A stretch of DNA of 64,000 nucleotides. Source: Telopea speciosissima (taxonomy: Eukaryota; Streptophyta; Magnoliopsida; Proteales; Proteaceae). The notes beneath the pieces were generated by a model, which worked only from the letters and a program-made list of their open reading frames with translations, made no database searches and was not told the origin of the DNA. Below, piece after piece: positions 53,366-64,000 of this stretch; position 1 is the stretch's first letter, and each line of letters begins with the position of its first letter. Position numbers and translations under genes: made by a program. The stretch spans positions 14,831,307 through 14,895,306 of the forward strand of contig NC_057920.1 of the NCBI RefSeq assembly GCF_018873765.1, read 5' to 3'.

Positions 53366-53760
53366 GATTTGCAGAATAGCCTCCCGTGTTTGCAGACGAG
53401 AGAACCATCAAATTGATATATAAAGAGTGCTGTTAATCATCAAGACAGATGAGATGGGATTATGGGAAGGGAAGGCTTAAAGCAAAGGGAAGGAAGAAGA
53501 GAAGAAAGAGGGGGTGGTCAAAGGAGGAGACTTTTTTGAAGCCACGACGGTGAGACAGGAGAGAGAAGAGGGAGAAGGGCGGTGATTGCTGGAGCTCCTC
53601 TCCCTGAGTTGAAATTTGGACGTGGACCGTGAAAGGGGAAAAAAACAGAAGAAAAAGAGATACAACCAAGGATTAACACAAATCGTTTTTGATTTGGTTT
53701 TATTGGTTTTCTTAATTCTCTGTTTTGTGACTTTTTCAAGAATTTGCATTATTTTTCTAT
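53366..53760 (-). promoter_or_regulatory. CDPK 5' leader and proximal promoter
   Basis: Directly upstream of the minus-strand start codon lies pyrimidine-rich leader sequence on that strand (plus strand purine-rich, 53460-53600), typical of plant kinase 5' UTRs. Short upstream open frames exist in this leader (53460-53749), one starting near 53669. They could affect translation if inside the transcript, but the transcription start is not known. Confidence 0.4.
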
Positions 53761-54235
53761 AGAGACAATTTCCAAGTTAGTCTCTTTAAAATCATGATTT
53801 ACCCCATTAATCTTGTTTATGATTTAATTGGTGGCCTTAATTTGTGAGATGTGAATTTGTGATCTAGTGATCTTTTGTAAGTTGGCAACTAGTGATTCTC
53901 AATTTCACAGTGGATTCCTCATTCCATTAGTAGTTTCTTGTTAGAATTTGCAAAGATGGGTTGGGTTAGTTACTTAGTTAGGCTCTTTATTATAACCAAA
54001 ACAAAAAATTTAGGGGGAGAGTTTCACACAGGTGCCCGTGTAAGAAGGAATCTGCTCGTTATACCAATGAGGTCTAGAGAATGATATCATTCATATGAGC
54101 TAACATGGTCAAAATAAGAGAGATAGTATCAGTATGGAACCCACTATTTATTTTGTGAGAGTTGTATATCATAATCTACACAAGGGCAGTGCGTACTTTC
54201 TTTCCCCAAAAAAAATAGAAACAAATATGGGGCGT
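53761..54235. other. Intergenic DNA upstream of the CDPK gene
   Basis: AT-rich, no gene or repeat end recognised. Confidence 0.35.
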
Positions 54236-54360
54236 TGTTCTCTATGTTGTAGCATAGGCTGCACCCAAGCACATGGGGGTAGGCACAATGATCACCTTGC
54301 CCCCCTTGAGTGGCAGGCCCATGTGCCTCGGTGCAGCCTGCATTGCAGCACAGAGAACAT
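54236..54360. repeat. Fold-back MITE, family shared with 60550-60600
   Basis: The left half 'gttctctatgttgtagcata' plus 'ggctgcacccaagcacatggg' pairs with the complement of the right half 'gttctctgtgctgcaatgca' plus 'ggctgcaccgaggcacatggg'. A shortened relative ('ctctctgtgcggtgggcgta' plus 'ggctgcgctgcgg') lies at 60555-60600. Confidence 0.65.
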
Positions 54361-54952
54361 TCTCTCAATAAATATTGTCTCCAATGAAAAAGGAAAAGAA
54401 ACTACCACTCATCTAGGGTTATTATCACTTCCCTTCCATTCCCAGTGTGGGTATTTCTATCCCAATCAATGATGACTTTGGTGGCGAAAGAATTCTTCAC
54501 CATGGCTTTAGGAATGATATGTCTTTGTTTCAATACTGTTGTGTACCTTTCATGTTCTTTCCCTTCCAATCAAATATCAGTTTTCTCATGTCTTTGTCAC
54601 CTTGTCTTAACTTTCTTTCTACTATTTTTGCACTCATTTTCATAAGCCCAAACCCATAACTAGCGCAGGGACCACTGTGAGCACACATGGAAACATCAAT
54701 TGAGGCGATTATTTTGCTCCATCATGTGTCTAGGTGTAGGAGCCGCGTCCGGACAAAGTATTTTTATAAATTAAAAAAAAAAAGAACAGGTATTCAAAAA
54801 TGAGTGATCGAGGATCTGGGCTGTCCACAATATGAGGGGGATGTTTAGATATGATCAGGGCTGAACTGGTCTTTTTTTAGTCTCTTTCTCTCCAAAGTGA
54901 ATGAGATCACGTTCTTCATGAAAAATAAAGTCACATAAAATAATGCGACCAT

Positions 54953-55097
54953 GGTTCAAGGTATGAGTCTTCGCCCTAGGCCGATTCTGATGATTAGAAT
55001 CGGTTGGAAATCGGTCTTATCACTCTAGAATAGGCTTGAAAATCCGATTCCAATCAGCCAAAACCGAATTTGGCACCGATTCCGCTGCCAATCATAG
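54953..55097. repeat. MITE-like repeat with internal 'accgatt' palindromes
   Basis: The left end 'catggttcaaggtatgag' and the right end 'tcatagacttgaac' are roughly inverse. The interior has repeated 'ccgattc/gaatcgg' pairs. Related to the repeat at 17757. Confidence 0.45.
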
Positions 55098-56599
55098 ACT
55101 TGAACAAATCCTTGTGTCTATCGAAATTCTAATAGAATTTCACTAGAGAAGCTTCTCCTCCATGTGAAGGATTAAGAACTTTCAAACTCTTCTTACCATA
55201 GAATGAGGCTTCTACTGATTGCTAAAATGTTTCAAATGTTCAGTAAAATCCATTGTTTGGTAAGTACATGAACCGGTTGCCCAATTTGTCAAGAAGTTTC
55301 TACCCAAAAAAAAAATTGCCAAGAAGTAGAGTTTTTGTTTAGAACATTCACGTTTCTTAAGTGAGATATGTTCAAAGAAGAATGTTGTATTTATGTGTTT
55401 TGAAATTTCAAAACATATTATTTTACATTTTTATCCAAATTTTTTTTTTTTTCAAAACAATATTTTAAAATATTCCTCTTATTTGTTGCCTTCAAGGTTC
55501 AAACTCATAACCACCATGGACTTGTTTTTAAGAAAGCAAAAAAGCTGCAACAACAATTTAATCCCACATTACTTATGAAGAAGGGGGATGACATGATTAT
55601 ATATATTTACAGGAATAAAAAGGTAGCGGTAGCGTTCTCATTCCCTACATCTTTCCTCTCCTGTGTCCTGACCTCTACAACCTTAAGGAGAGTGACCTTC
55701 TAGCACGACTTAATCCTACAAGATAAGACTCTCCTATAATTGGTGGGTTTTACTACAACAATAAAGATAAGTTTTTATATTTTTGTTATCCAGTATTATA
55801 TTTTGCCCCTACGTATCGCACTTGTCCGGGTAACGTTCTCTTTCCCTATATTTTATTACAAAAGATCTTTTACTTTATTAGATCACATTAGCACTCAAAT
55901 CATTTTGATTTGGTATCAGGACTTGTAACAAATAAAATTAACTTCTTTTGAAAAGGTCGGTTAGGAGATAATATCAACCTCTCCCTCTCCCTTATCACTT
56001 GCCATCTTTTTAAGGTAGGGTATTTTTTGTAATTTCTCCCTCCACTACCACTCCTTAAACCCTAAACCCTAAATAAAAAATATTTTTTTGTGAAATATTA
56101 CATAAAATGAAAACTTAATTACAATAAGTGTAGAAAGATATTTTTATTATGGAATTTTGCACAAAAAATTCAACATTAAGTAAAATATGTGTGTACTAAA
56201 ATTGAAATAATTTCTAGAAATTATGATGATGTATAAAAATTGAAAAACAAATCCTAGAATTATGCGGGTGAGCAAAAGTGAAAGTCAATTAATATTGTAA
56301 TCTACTCCCACTGAATATGTAATTAAATAATGATAAATTTAAATGATAGTAAATAAAACCTCTACACCACTCCCCGCCTCCCAAAATGATCTTCATTGCT
56401 TGATATATAGGATTTTTCCCACAAAGACAATAAAAAAATCTTAATAAACCTAATCCTTACATAACTACAATTCTATCCTTGTACATGTAATGAATCGTTA
56501 TCCCCGAGGCTCACACTTTACATTAAAAAAAAAATTCTACTATTTTACCTTCTTTTGTTCTCCTTATGCATCTCCCCCGTTTCTTAGATCTCCATGCAC
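55098..56599. other. AT-rich intergenic DNA
   Basis: No gene recognised. The phrase 'tttggtatcaggacttgtaa' at 55911-55930 resembles a retrotransposon primer-binding site. The 300 bp before it may be a degenerate LTR, but no partner LTR was found. Confidence 0.3.
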
Positions 56600-56682
56600 A
56601 CAGCGCCGGGTGGGATCCACCCCCTTTTATTAGAGGCACTTAGGGAACCATACTGGGCAGGAGAACCGTAGGTGATAAAAAT
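56600..56682. repeat. Half copy of the fold-back MITE at 18345
   Basis: Shares 'ttattagagg', 'tagggaac.' and 'agaaccgtaggtgataaa'-type phrases with the right half of 18345-18517. Confidence 0.45.
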
Positions 56683-58620
56683 TCTACATGTAATGGACCC
56701 CTAATCCGATCCAAATCCATACAAGCCACCCAATAATAATTATGTGGACCAGAATAAAATACAAAACATACCATCCAATATTATTTATGATCCATCGCCC
56801 CTCATTGGTGCAGTCCTCTATGACACCTACATAGAGAATCCTCTCCAATAAAAGTTTCATTGGAAACCAAAAGGAAAGAACTACATCATGGTAAAAACAT
56901 CCATCAACCAATATGAAAAAATCCACTCAAACAAAATTATTTGGGAAAAAGTACTAAGAAATCACTCTCATACTTTTGAGATTTTTTTTAATCAATATAC
57001 AAATATTCTGAGAAACTCTCACCCTCATCTCAAAACTCATAGATAAAAATATCCCAAAGCTAGGTTAACTAATGCCACTTCACTAATTTACCATGTTACC
57101 AAGAATTCATTTCTAAGGCAAATAGTTAATATACATCCCATTATAAGAAGATTTCCTCACATTCCCTTTATACTTTGGTATATGAACAACATAATTTGGC
57201 ATTTTAACTGTTGGATAGATAATAAATCCTATCATCACAAATTAAATTTAGTGGCACATATCAACCATGAGTCTCACCATGTATAGGGGTTATTCCTCTT
57301 GATTTTTCAAGGGTCCTTATTATTCAAACAACCCTTATTTTTTTTTTTTCATAATTTTCATAGCATTATAAGGACACACGAGGAAGTCATATATATTGTT
57401 ATGAAGTTTAGTATCTAAGTAGGTAAACCAACTACCACATGGCAATTGCAGCGGTGGATAGGAACCCCTTTACGTATTTTTAATATCCCCCTCAACATGT
57501 TTATCATAGTGCATATCTATTACACTAGTGAAATAACAAATGTTTTTTTATTTAAAAATTTTGAGAAGTGAGAAATCATATATAATAATGTGAAATTTAG
57601 TACGTGACTAAATAATGATGTGGACAACATATCTACTGAATGTAGGTAAACCCGCTAACACATGACAATTATTACGATCTACGATGTGTAGAACTCATCT
57701 ACCCCATTTTTTATTTTCCCTCAACATATTTATCAGAGTGCATCCTTGTAGATGTGGCAAAATAGTAGATGTTGAATTGGTCAATCTAGATATTAAAAAG
57801 TTTTGAAAAGTGGATAAACTCTAGATGAAAAAAATCCTTTTAAGTATGATCAAAATTAAATTAATAAATACTTTTCCTAGTTCTTAGGAATGGACTGATC
57901 AACCTTCCAAACACATACACACGGTCACGTTACTAGAAACAATTCTACCAAAAAACAAAAAACAAAAGTTACTAGAAACAATGACATACCTCTGCTCACG
58001 ATTGTGTTGTAGTGCTTAGAGCCTATGTGGCTTTTAATTAGAAATAGAATATTAACCAAACATAAAAGAAAGTGTAGTTGATCATATGTATTAATATATA
58101 TTAATCATTACATAACATATCTATATTAGTGGGTGGCATGTGGATTTGGCATGAGCAAGTACAAATATATAAGATTAAATATGTAATGGTTGAAAACTAA
58201 TTAAATAAAACAGTTTTCAAAAGCATTTCAAATTGGGTTGCGTATTGGTAATTGCTTATAAATACCTAATTTTAGGTGATTTGACTTACATGACTAATAT
58301 CATTAAAAGAGCACCATTAAATTCAACTTAAATTAAAAAATAATAATAAAAAAATGAACAAGGATAAACTTTTTATGTGAGTTTGTCATACAGGGGAACC
58401 CACATCTTTAATGAGGAAGGAGGGAAGGAGAGGAGCAAGAAGAGAGAGATTGAATAAGGGTGTTAATTGGTTCGATTCAAGATATGAAGGATAGAAACTG
58501 GAATCGAATTGTTTATTAAATGGTTCCAATATCCTAAATCGAAACCGGTTAATAAATGATTTTGGAAGAATGATTTTTTTTTAATGGTTCCGATGAAACA
58601 GTTTTTAGTGATTTTCCTAG
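56683..58620. other. AT-rich intergenic DNA with a diverged tandem duplication
   Basis: No gene recognised. Around 57380-57580 and 57590-57800 two diverged units share, in order, 'catatata..t.tgaa.tttagta', 'gtaggtaaacc', 'acatg.caatt', 'ccctcaacat.tttatca' and 'agtgcat', spaced by about 225 bp. Confidence 0.4.
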
Positions 58621-59190
58621 TTATAGGGAGAAGTGTGGTTGGATGGCCCTCAAGTTGGATATATCTATAGCCTTTGATAGGCTGGAGTGGGATTAGGTCT
58701 CTGCTATTTTTGAGTTCTTGTAATTTAATTAGCATTAGTGTGATATGATATGTTATCTTTCTTCTTGTTTTTATTTCATCAAATTGTAAAGTAGTAGTTG
58801 TAGTTTCATTGAGCCTTCAGGGGTATTCGTCAAGGTTTTCCACTTGGCCATTACTTGTTTATTCTGGCTATAAAAAGGGTTGTCTAGGCTTCTTAAGATT
58901 CACCGTAAATTAATATTTTTTTTAGTTATACAAGTTTATAGGGAGACTCCAGAGATTTCTCATTTGTTTTTTGTCAATGATACATTGATTTTTTGTCATG
59001 CCTTAAAAAATGATGTTTGTTGCATTTAAGCTATCTTGAACCTGTTCCAAGCATTGTCCGGACAACAGATTAATTTTTTTAAGAGTGAGGTCTTGTTTAA
59101 TGAGGGTACCTCGTCTAGTAATAGAAATAAGGTGTATACTTTTCTTGGAGTGTCTCCTATGGAGGAGGGTTCCCTTTATTCAGGACTCGT
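58621..59190 (+). mobile_element. Decayed LINE reverse-transcriptase fragment
   Basis: Plus-strand translation over stops shows KLDISIAFDRLEWD, ISHLFFVNDTLIFCHA (the catalytic FADD box changed to FVND), LFQALSGQQINFFKSEVLF and TFLGVSPMEEGSLY, in the order of an L1 RT domain. Numerous stops and no ends; a relic. Confidence 0.7.
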
Positions 59191-59204
59191 CTAGTAATAG
59201 AAAT

Positions 59205-59350
59205 AGTGAATGGGATCTCATTCACCGAGGGGTAGGAGAGAGTGGTAATGGGTATCAATAGGGTATTTTGGAATATACAAAAACCTTAGGTGGGGTTTGT
59301 GAACCCTAGGATGGTAGGTGAACCGTCGTCCTCTATGAGTGGAGGAAAAT
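59205..59350. repeat. MITE-like repeat, family shared with 24010-24175
   Basis: Blocks 'tgaatgggatctcattcacc', 'agggtattttggaatataca' and 'ctaggatggtaggtgaacc' match 24044-24155 in order. It abuts or interrupts the LINE RT relic at its left. Confidence 0.65.
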
Positions 59351-59849
59351 TTTGTCCAAAAAAATAATCCAAGCCTTGCTCTTGCCCCACTTCAGTTAAA
59401 ATTTTAAAATTAAACCCAACCCATCCCTTTCCTTTCCTTTGCCACTCAACACAACCCCCGACCTTGACCTGTTCATTGGAATCAGAAGAGTCCTAGAGTT
59501 TGCTTCAGTTTATATCTTTCAATTCTAAATGCCAAATGATTTCAATTATAAATATAAATTTAAAATGGGAGAGAGATTATGACAACACTATATTACAGTT
59601 TTCCATGAATGAAAGGGTGGAAAATTGAATCATCTGGTAGAGATAGTGTGAGATCTACAGGTGGGATGTGAGAAGGCGTGTATTTTTTTTTTTTTCGGTG
59701 AAAAGATATAAATTAAAATTTGTAGATGAAGAGAATCTAACCACTAAGATTTTCTCTTCACTGTAGAAGAAAAATATAATATTTTTTTTCAATTAAGGAT
59801 TCCATTGAATTGACTGAATGGTCAGAGAAATAGAAACCATGAAGGTCAA

Positions 59850-60038
59850 GAGTTTGAATCCTCTACTTCCACCTGCCCGTATTTTCATGTGCGTCCTACA
59901 CACAACAGAGTGCATAAAGACTGTCTTACCCTTGCCCGAGCGCCTTGCCCAAGCAGGGGTAAGGCGGTCTTAGCATGCCCCATTATGTGTAGGGCGTACA
60001 TGGAATTAGGGGCAGGCAGAAGTAGAGAATGTGGATTT
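59850..60038. repeat. Fold-back MITE, possible 10-bp TSD TGAAGGTCAA
   Basis: The two halves are complementary nearly throughout ('ctctacttccacctgccc' at left against complement 'ctctacttctgcctgccc' at right; central 'gccttgcccaagc'/'gcttgggcaaggc'). Flanks share TGAAGGTCAA (59840-59849 and 60039-60048), suggesting a MULE-type 9-10-bp duplication. Confidence 0.6.
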
Positions 60039-60048
60039 TGAAGGTCAA

Positions 60049-62805
60049 TGGCATAAGAAAAAGAAAAAAGAAAATGCTGTGAATCAAGACCATTACAACG
60101 GATAAATAAAATGAAGTTGCCAAAGCATATGCATATGACAGATCATTGTTGCATTATTGATAAAATTTAGATCTGCACAAATCTGAATGTCTCTTTAGTC
60201 TTACCCACATTTTCTCTTTCTATGTTGCATATGCAGCTTTCTCTCGTTTTGCGGAAGGTTGTTTTTTTATTTGAACTCGTGAGTCTTGATTATTAAATCA
60301 CAGTAGAGCAACCTTACCATTGCACCGAGGTCCATCTTTTTATTGTTTTTTTTCAAATATAATCCAGAGAATGAATAACACCCAATGAGAAATGACAGCA
60401 TAGAGAGACAGTTATAGAGAATGAATTGAATGGTATCCTCAAATTTGCCTATGGTAGCAAGCAAATATCTTTCTTCAGGCTTTTTTCCTCCTTAAAGGGT
60501 TACATGTGTATTTTTGGAGAAACACAATTTTATATAAATAAATTTAGGCCAAATGCTCTCTGTGCGGTGGGCGTAGGCTGCGCTGCGGTACAAAGAACAT
60601 CAATCCATAAATTTATTTCTTAATTTTAAAATAAGGGTGTTGCTTTATGTGACCATGATAGGTTACATTGAATTTGCCCTTTTCCCTCCATGTGTATGAA
60701 GAAGCTTGTGTCATTTATAAAAATAAACAAAAAATAAACAAAAAAACCAATAATGGTATAAAGATTCTCACATTGACAGTGTAGGGATACTTTCCCACAC
60801 CCTCTCATGGCCTAATCATGTAGATCCCACATTGATACTTTCTCATTCCTTGAGTATATAAATCCTATTAACGAAATCATTCCCATACCTTGATTGATGT
60901 TGTCAGAAAAACAACACAGCATAATGGTAATTTTGTAGAAAAAAACAAAGAGAGAAATTAAGCACACAAGACAATTTTACACGGTTTATCCCTAAGAAAG
61001 AAGGCTACATCTACGGACGAGCGATAGTCCGAATCCACTATTTCTATGAAGAAAATATAAACCCTCTCATGCCTTTCTCAAAGTGATAACCACTATATAG
61101 AAGATAACCCTAACCCATGAAAATACAATACCACCCCTGAAAATCCACATGGTCTAGTCCGAACCAACATAGGGTAAAATACATGTTAAATCGAAACTCT
61201 CAAAGGTGCAATAGCCTGCCGAAAGAAAACACCACAGTACTTTTTGGATTAGAATTGAAATCAGACTTCACCAATAACAGATGTGACATGAGAGATTCCC
61301 CCTACAACATTGGCATGGAGAACATTCTACCAACTATATCTATAAATGGTACTAGCTAAATGATGTAAATGGCTAGGAACAGGAAGAGGGTTCGTATAAC
61401 CTACTGAGATTAGCGTGTGGTTTGTGTGATTGCCAAAAAAAAAACACAAGGAAGAGGGTTCATAGTCTCTGCCATCGCAAGTCCTCCTCCTACCTAAGAT
61501 GGCCCTCTTCCCTTTTTGGTTTTGTCTGTTCACCACGGCATGAAATCATGGAGCAGCTAGAATAACTCGAAAAGAGAGTGGTGTCTAGCACTTGAGAGCG
61601 TATAGGTGTATTTAGAACTTTACATCTTCTTTTGATTGGCCCTTGTCTAATTACTAAAACTTTTTTGAATCGAAGGTAAAAAAAAAAGTTTTCAAAAATA
61701 ATTTTATTATTTCATTATTTCTACACCTTTTTCATGTATACATATGAAATGACATGATTTATCCACACTAAAAAAATGTGTTACATTTAATAAAATATTT
61801 GACAACTTAAAGAATGCCAATCAGAATTTTACATCCCTTTATGTATCCCATGGAGGATTCAGATCTGTCCCCACCCGTCCCCATGTGAGTAACAGATTTG
61901 AACTCGTATATAATAGCCTTTTTCTTTTATTTGTGCCACATGGAGAGAATGTGAAAAGCAAATGGAAGGTGGTAACAAAATCTTTTCTTACAATTAAATA
62001 AAATCAAGGATTAGAAACATAAAATGAGAACTAGACAGAGGGAGGACCTTTTCTGGCCCCTATTACGCATTATTCCTCAATCCTCAGTTTTCCCACTGAC
62101 TTTCCACACCCATGAGAGAGACCAATTACAGACAGATACCTCTTTGACTGTTGTTGATACTTTGGATAAATGGATTAAATTCAAAGTATACAATGATTTC
62201 TCACACCAATTCTTTCAGCCAAATAATAATAACAATAATTATTTATAATAATAAATTTAAAATTTCCTTCAAGTCAAGTCAATACTCCATAGTCAAACAG
62301 TCCACACACAGTAACATGCCTTGCCCCATAAGTTCTTCCTACTCCCTATTGTTATTAAAATTCCACATGATTAAATGATTTATTATTTTTATAATTTTCA
62401 ATTTTATTTTATTGCTTTACCGGACTTATCCCTAACCATCCACTAAATGGAGTAAAATAAATGATCTTGTTTATATAATCCACTTTCTTCATTCAATATC
62501 TGATATTTAATTCATCAAATAGTGATTCAAACGAGAAGAATAATTAATCACTCTTTTCCTTTGGGGTTTTCTTCTGGGTTTGGAAGAAGAGAAAACTAAT
62601 GAACATCAATCAATATTCAGTATTCACTCACTAGTGTCAATGAAGGCGGCACAAATTTTCCAATAGAATGTGATTTTCCAACCAATAGCAAAGCACAGGG
62701 AACAACAGTAAATAGAGTAAAAATACAGAAATAAAGAACAGAGTATCCTAATGGAAGTGAGTGTATCTCAGTATCTGTATCCTAATATTTTTGTCTTTCC
62801 AGCTT
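60049..62805. other. Intergenic DNA downstream of the lysine-rich protein gene
   Basis: No coding gene recognised. It includes the short MITE relative at 60550-60600. The segment 60895-61220 contains 'caattttacacggtttatcc', typical in style of plant repetitive elements, but has no definable ends. A/T-rich from 61670 onward. The 62700-62805 part is probably the 3' UTR of the gene to its right. Confidence 0.35.
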
Positions 62806-63136
62806 TTATGTGGCTCTGGGCTTCTTTTTCTTCTTAGCCAAAACAAAGTCATCATCTGAGATGTCACTGTCGTCGTCCCTACTCTTGCGCTTATTGGACT
62901 TCTTTGACACGGTTGTTGTGCTCACGGTTTTCGACTCCACCACTGACTTCTTCTTTGCCGATGAGGCCGGAGATGTTGAGGCCTTGGCCTTTTTAACGGT
63001 CACACTATTCACGGTTTTCTTCACTGAGGCAATCGCTTTCACTGGAGACCTCAGCTTCTGTTCCTGGTTCCTCTTCAGTTTCTTCTCATAAACTTTCTTT
63101 GCCTCCTGTAGAGGTAGAAGCCCACTCTCCATCATC
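62806..63136 (-). CDS. C-terminal exon of a lysine-rich, probably nuclear protein (partial)
   Basis: The last exon (109 whole codons) begins after an AG acceptor at 63137-63138 and ends at TAA 62806-62808. It encodes MMESGLLPLQEAKKVYEKKL, then a Lys/Ser/Val-rich region with repeated AKKK, VKKT and SPASSAK motifs. The end is NKRKSRDDDSDISDDDFVLA followed by KKKKKPRAT. The basic clusters look like bipartite nuclear localisation signals, and DSDISDDD is a classic casein-kinase-2-type acidic site. A chromatin or nucleolar protein is likely, but I do not recognise the family; the first 20 residues form an amphipathic helix. Upstream exons were not found up to 64000 and must lie beyond the right edge. 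Confidence 0.65.
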
Positions 63137-64000
63137 CTGTCATCACATCATGACTTATTTTAGAACATCACTGGCTGATAACAATTAAACAAGCGCACTA
63201 AATGTTTTACAACCAATGAAATAGTAAAATGGCATTTGAGCTTGAAGAGAATTTAAATGACTGAGATTTTACCTATTTTACAGAGAATATAATTGTTGTG
63301 TTCTTAGATTGTATGGTGAAGCAATTTAACTGACGTGTTCACACACATTTGCCAGTCTAAACATTAAAGTCCTATCATAATTGCTAAGAGAATCTTTCTA
63401 GGGGTTTCAAGGGCAACAAAACAGGAAAGACTCATGACTATCATTACTCAATGTGTCTGTCACGATCATTTTTTACAGGCAGCATTGTGCTATGTACCAC
63501 CGTTGCTTGGTCCGTCAGTTCCATGTATACGGCAACATCAATCTGTGTGCTTCTACGTTTGAATGATACTATACAAATCTATTTACCATGGACTTTCAAG
63601 AGAAGATTCCTCAAACTAAACATCACACATTCGCAAACATGCAGAAAAAACATGGAAGATGACTTTCATGTAGAGAGTGAAGTCAGATATGGTTTCCAAG
63701 ACCCACTTGATATGGAGAATACATAGAACTTGGACAAGTTGCAAAAACCACATTTGTATTTGCGGAAGTGGAGAATTCAGCAATGTAACCATCAACAAAC
63801 CAAGGAAAAATGGAGAAACTATTATGCTTTCCAAGGAAAACCTCAAATATGGCAGCCTCTTTAACACCTCGACACTAAAACCACCTTTTCCATGGAACTT
63901 GGAAAAGTTATAAAAGTACAGCACTAAAACCACCTTTGTATTGGCAGAAATGGAGAATTCTCCAATGTAACCATCAAGTCAGTCAAGAGAATTGGCTCAC
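63137..64000. other. Intron of the lysine-rich protein gene, with a diverged tandem repeat
   Basis: No exon recognised. At 63730-64000 two units spaced by about 183 bp share 'aaaaccac.tttgtattt', 'ggagaattc' and 'caatgtaaccatcaa'; an embedded 'cactaaaaccacctt' also repeats (63876 and 63922). Confidence 0.45.

Noticed and set aside
55905..55930. Primer-binding-site-like phrase marking an LTR element
   Set aside because: No matching LTR pair or polypurine tract could be found nearby.
56057..56072. CCCTAAA-type telomere repeat
   Set aside because: Only two units; far too short for an interstitial telomeric tract.
62810..63091. 93-codon Phe/Ser-rich plus-strand frame
   Set aside because: Antisense shadow of the lysine-rich exon.

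Overview
This window is nuclear DNA from a flowering plant. Evidence is intron-rich genes with GT-AG junctions, a plastid-targeted enzyme with a transit peptide, a plant calcium-dependent protein kinase, plant-type L1 and RTE LINEs, MITEs, Mutator-like and PIF/Harbinger-like elements, and a decayed plastid rpl14 fragment. The base composition, very AT-rich introns and relic L1s suggest a dicot or early-diverging lineage, but I cannot name the species.

Four genes are supported. (1) Minus strand, 5821-6795: the first three exons of a BIG BROTHER-related RING E3 ligase; its RING-encoding exons lie beyond the left edge. (2) Plus strand, 24399-37535: a complete nine-exon plastid triosephosphate isomerase (330 aa). 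(3) Minus strand, 46001-53365: a complete twelve-exon CDPK of the CPK16/18/28 group (543 aa). (4) Minus strand, 62806-63136: the lysine-rich last exon of an unidentified, probably nuclear protein that continues off the right edge. They are unrelated neighbours and form no operon or pathway.

The rest is mostly transposon-derived. 1.2-5.4 kb: a non-autonomous LTR retrotransposon (TSD TTCGG) in the third BBR intron, with a PIF/Harbinger-like element (TSD TAA) nested in one LTR and carrying a PPR gene fragment. 7.3-8.6 kb: L1 RNase H remnants. 9.1-10.9 kb: a Pack-MULE-like element with fragments of two galactose-related genes, a galactan galactosyltransferase (GALS) and a UDP-glucose 4-epimerase (UGE). 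12.2-12.4 kb: plastid rpl14 relic. 13.3-17.6 kb: two related long-TIR elements, with a ~410-bp near-perfect inverted repeat inside the first. 19.4-21.3 kb: L1 debris with a putative solo LTR. 38.0-44.4 kb: truncated L1 remnant, then a three-level nest (RTE LINE, interrupted by L1 with a 15-bp target duplication, interrupted by a putative solo LTR). 54-62 kb: MITEs, an RT relic and unassigned AT-rich DNA.

A small hAT-type MITE family (perfect 16-bp TIR in one copy, exact 8-bp TSDs in all three) sits in introns of both complete genes. All coordinates and translations were read by eye; no database search was run.
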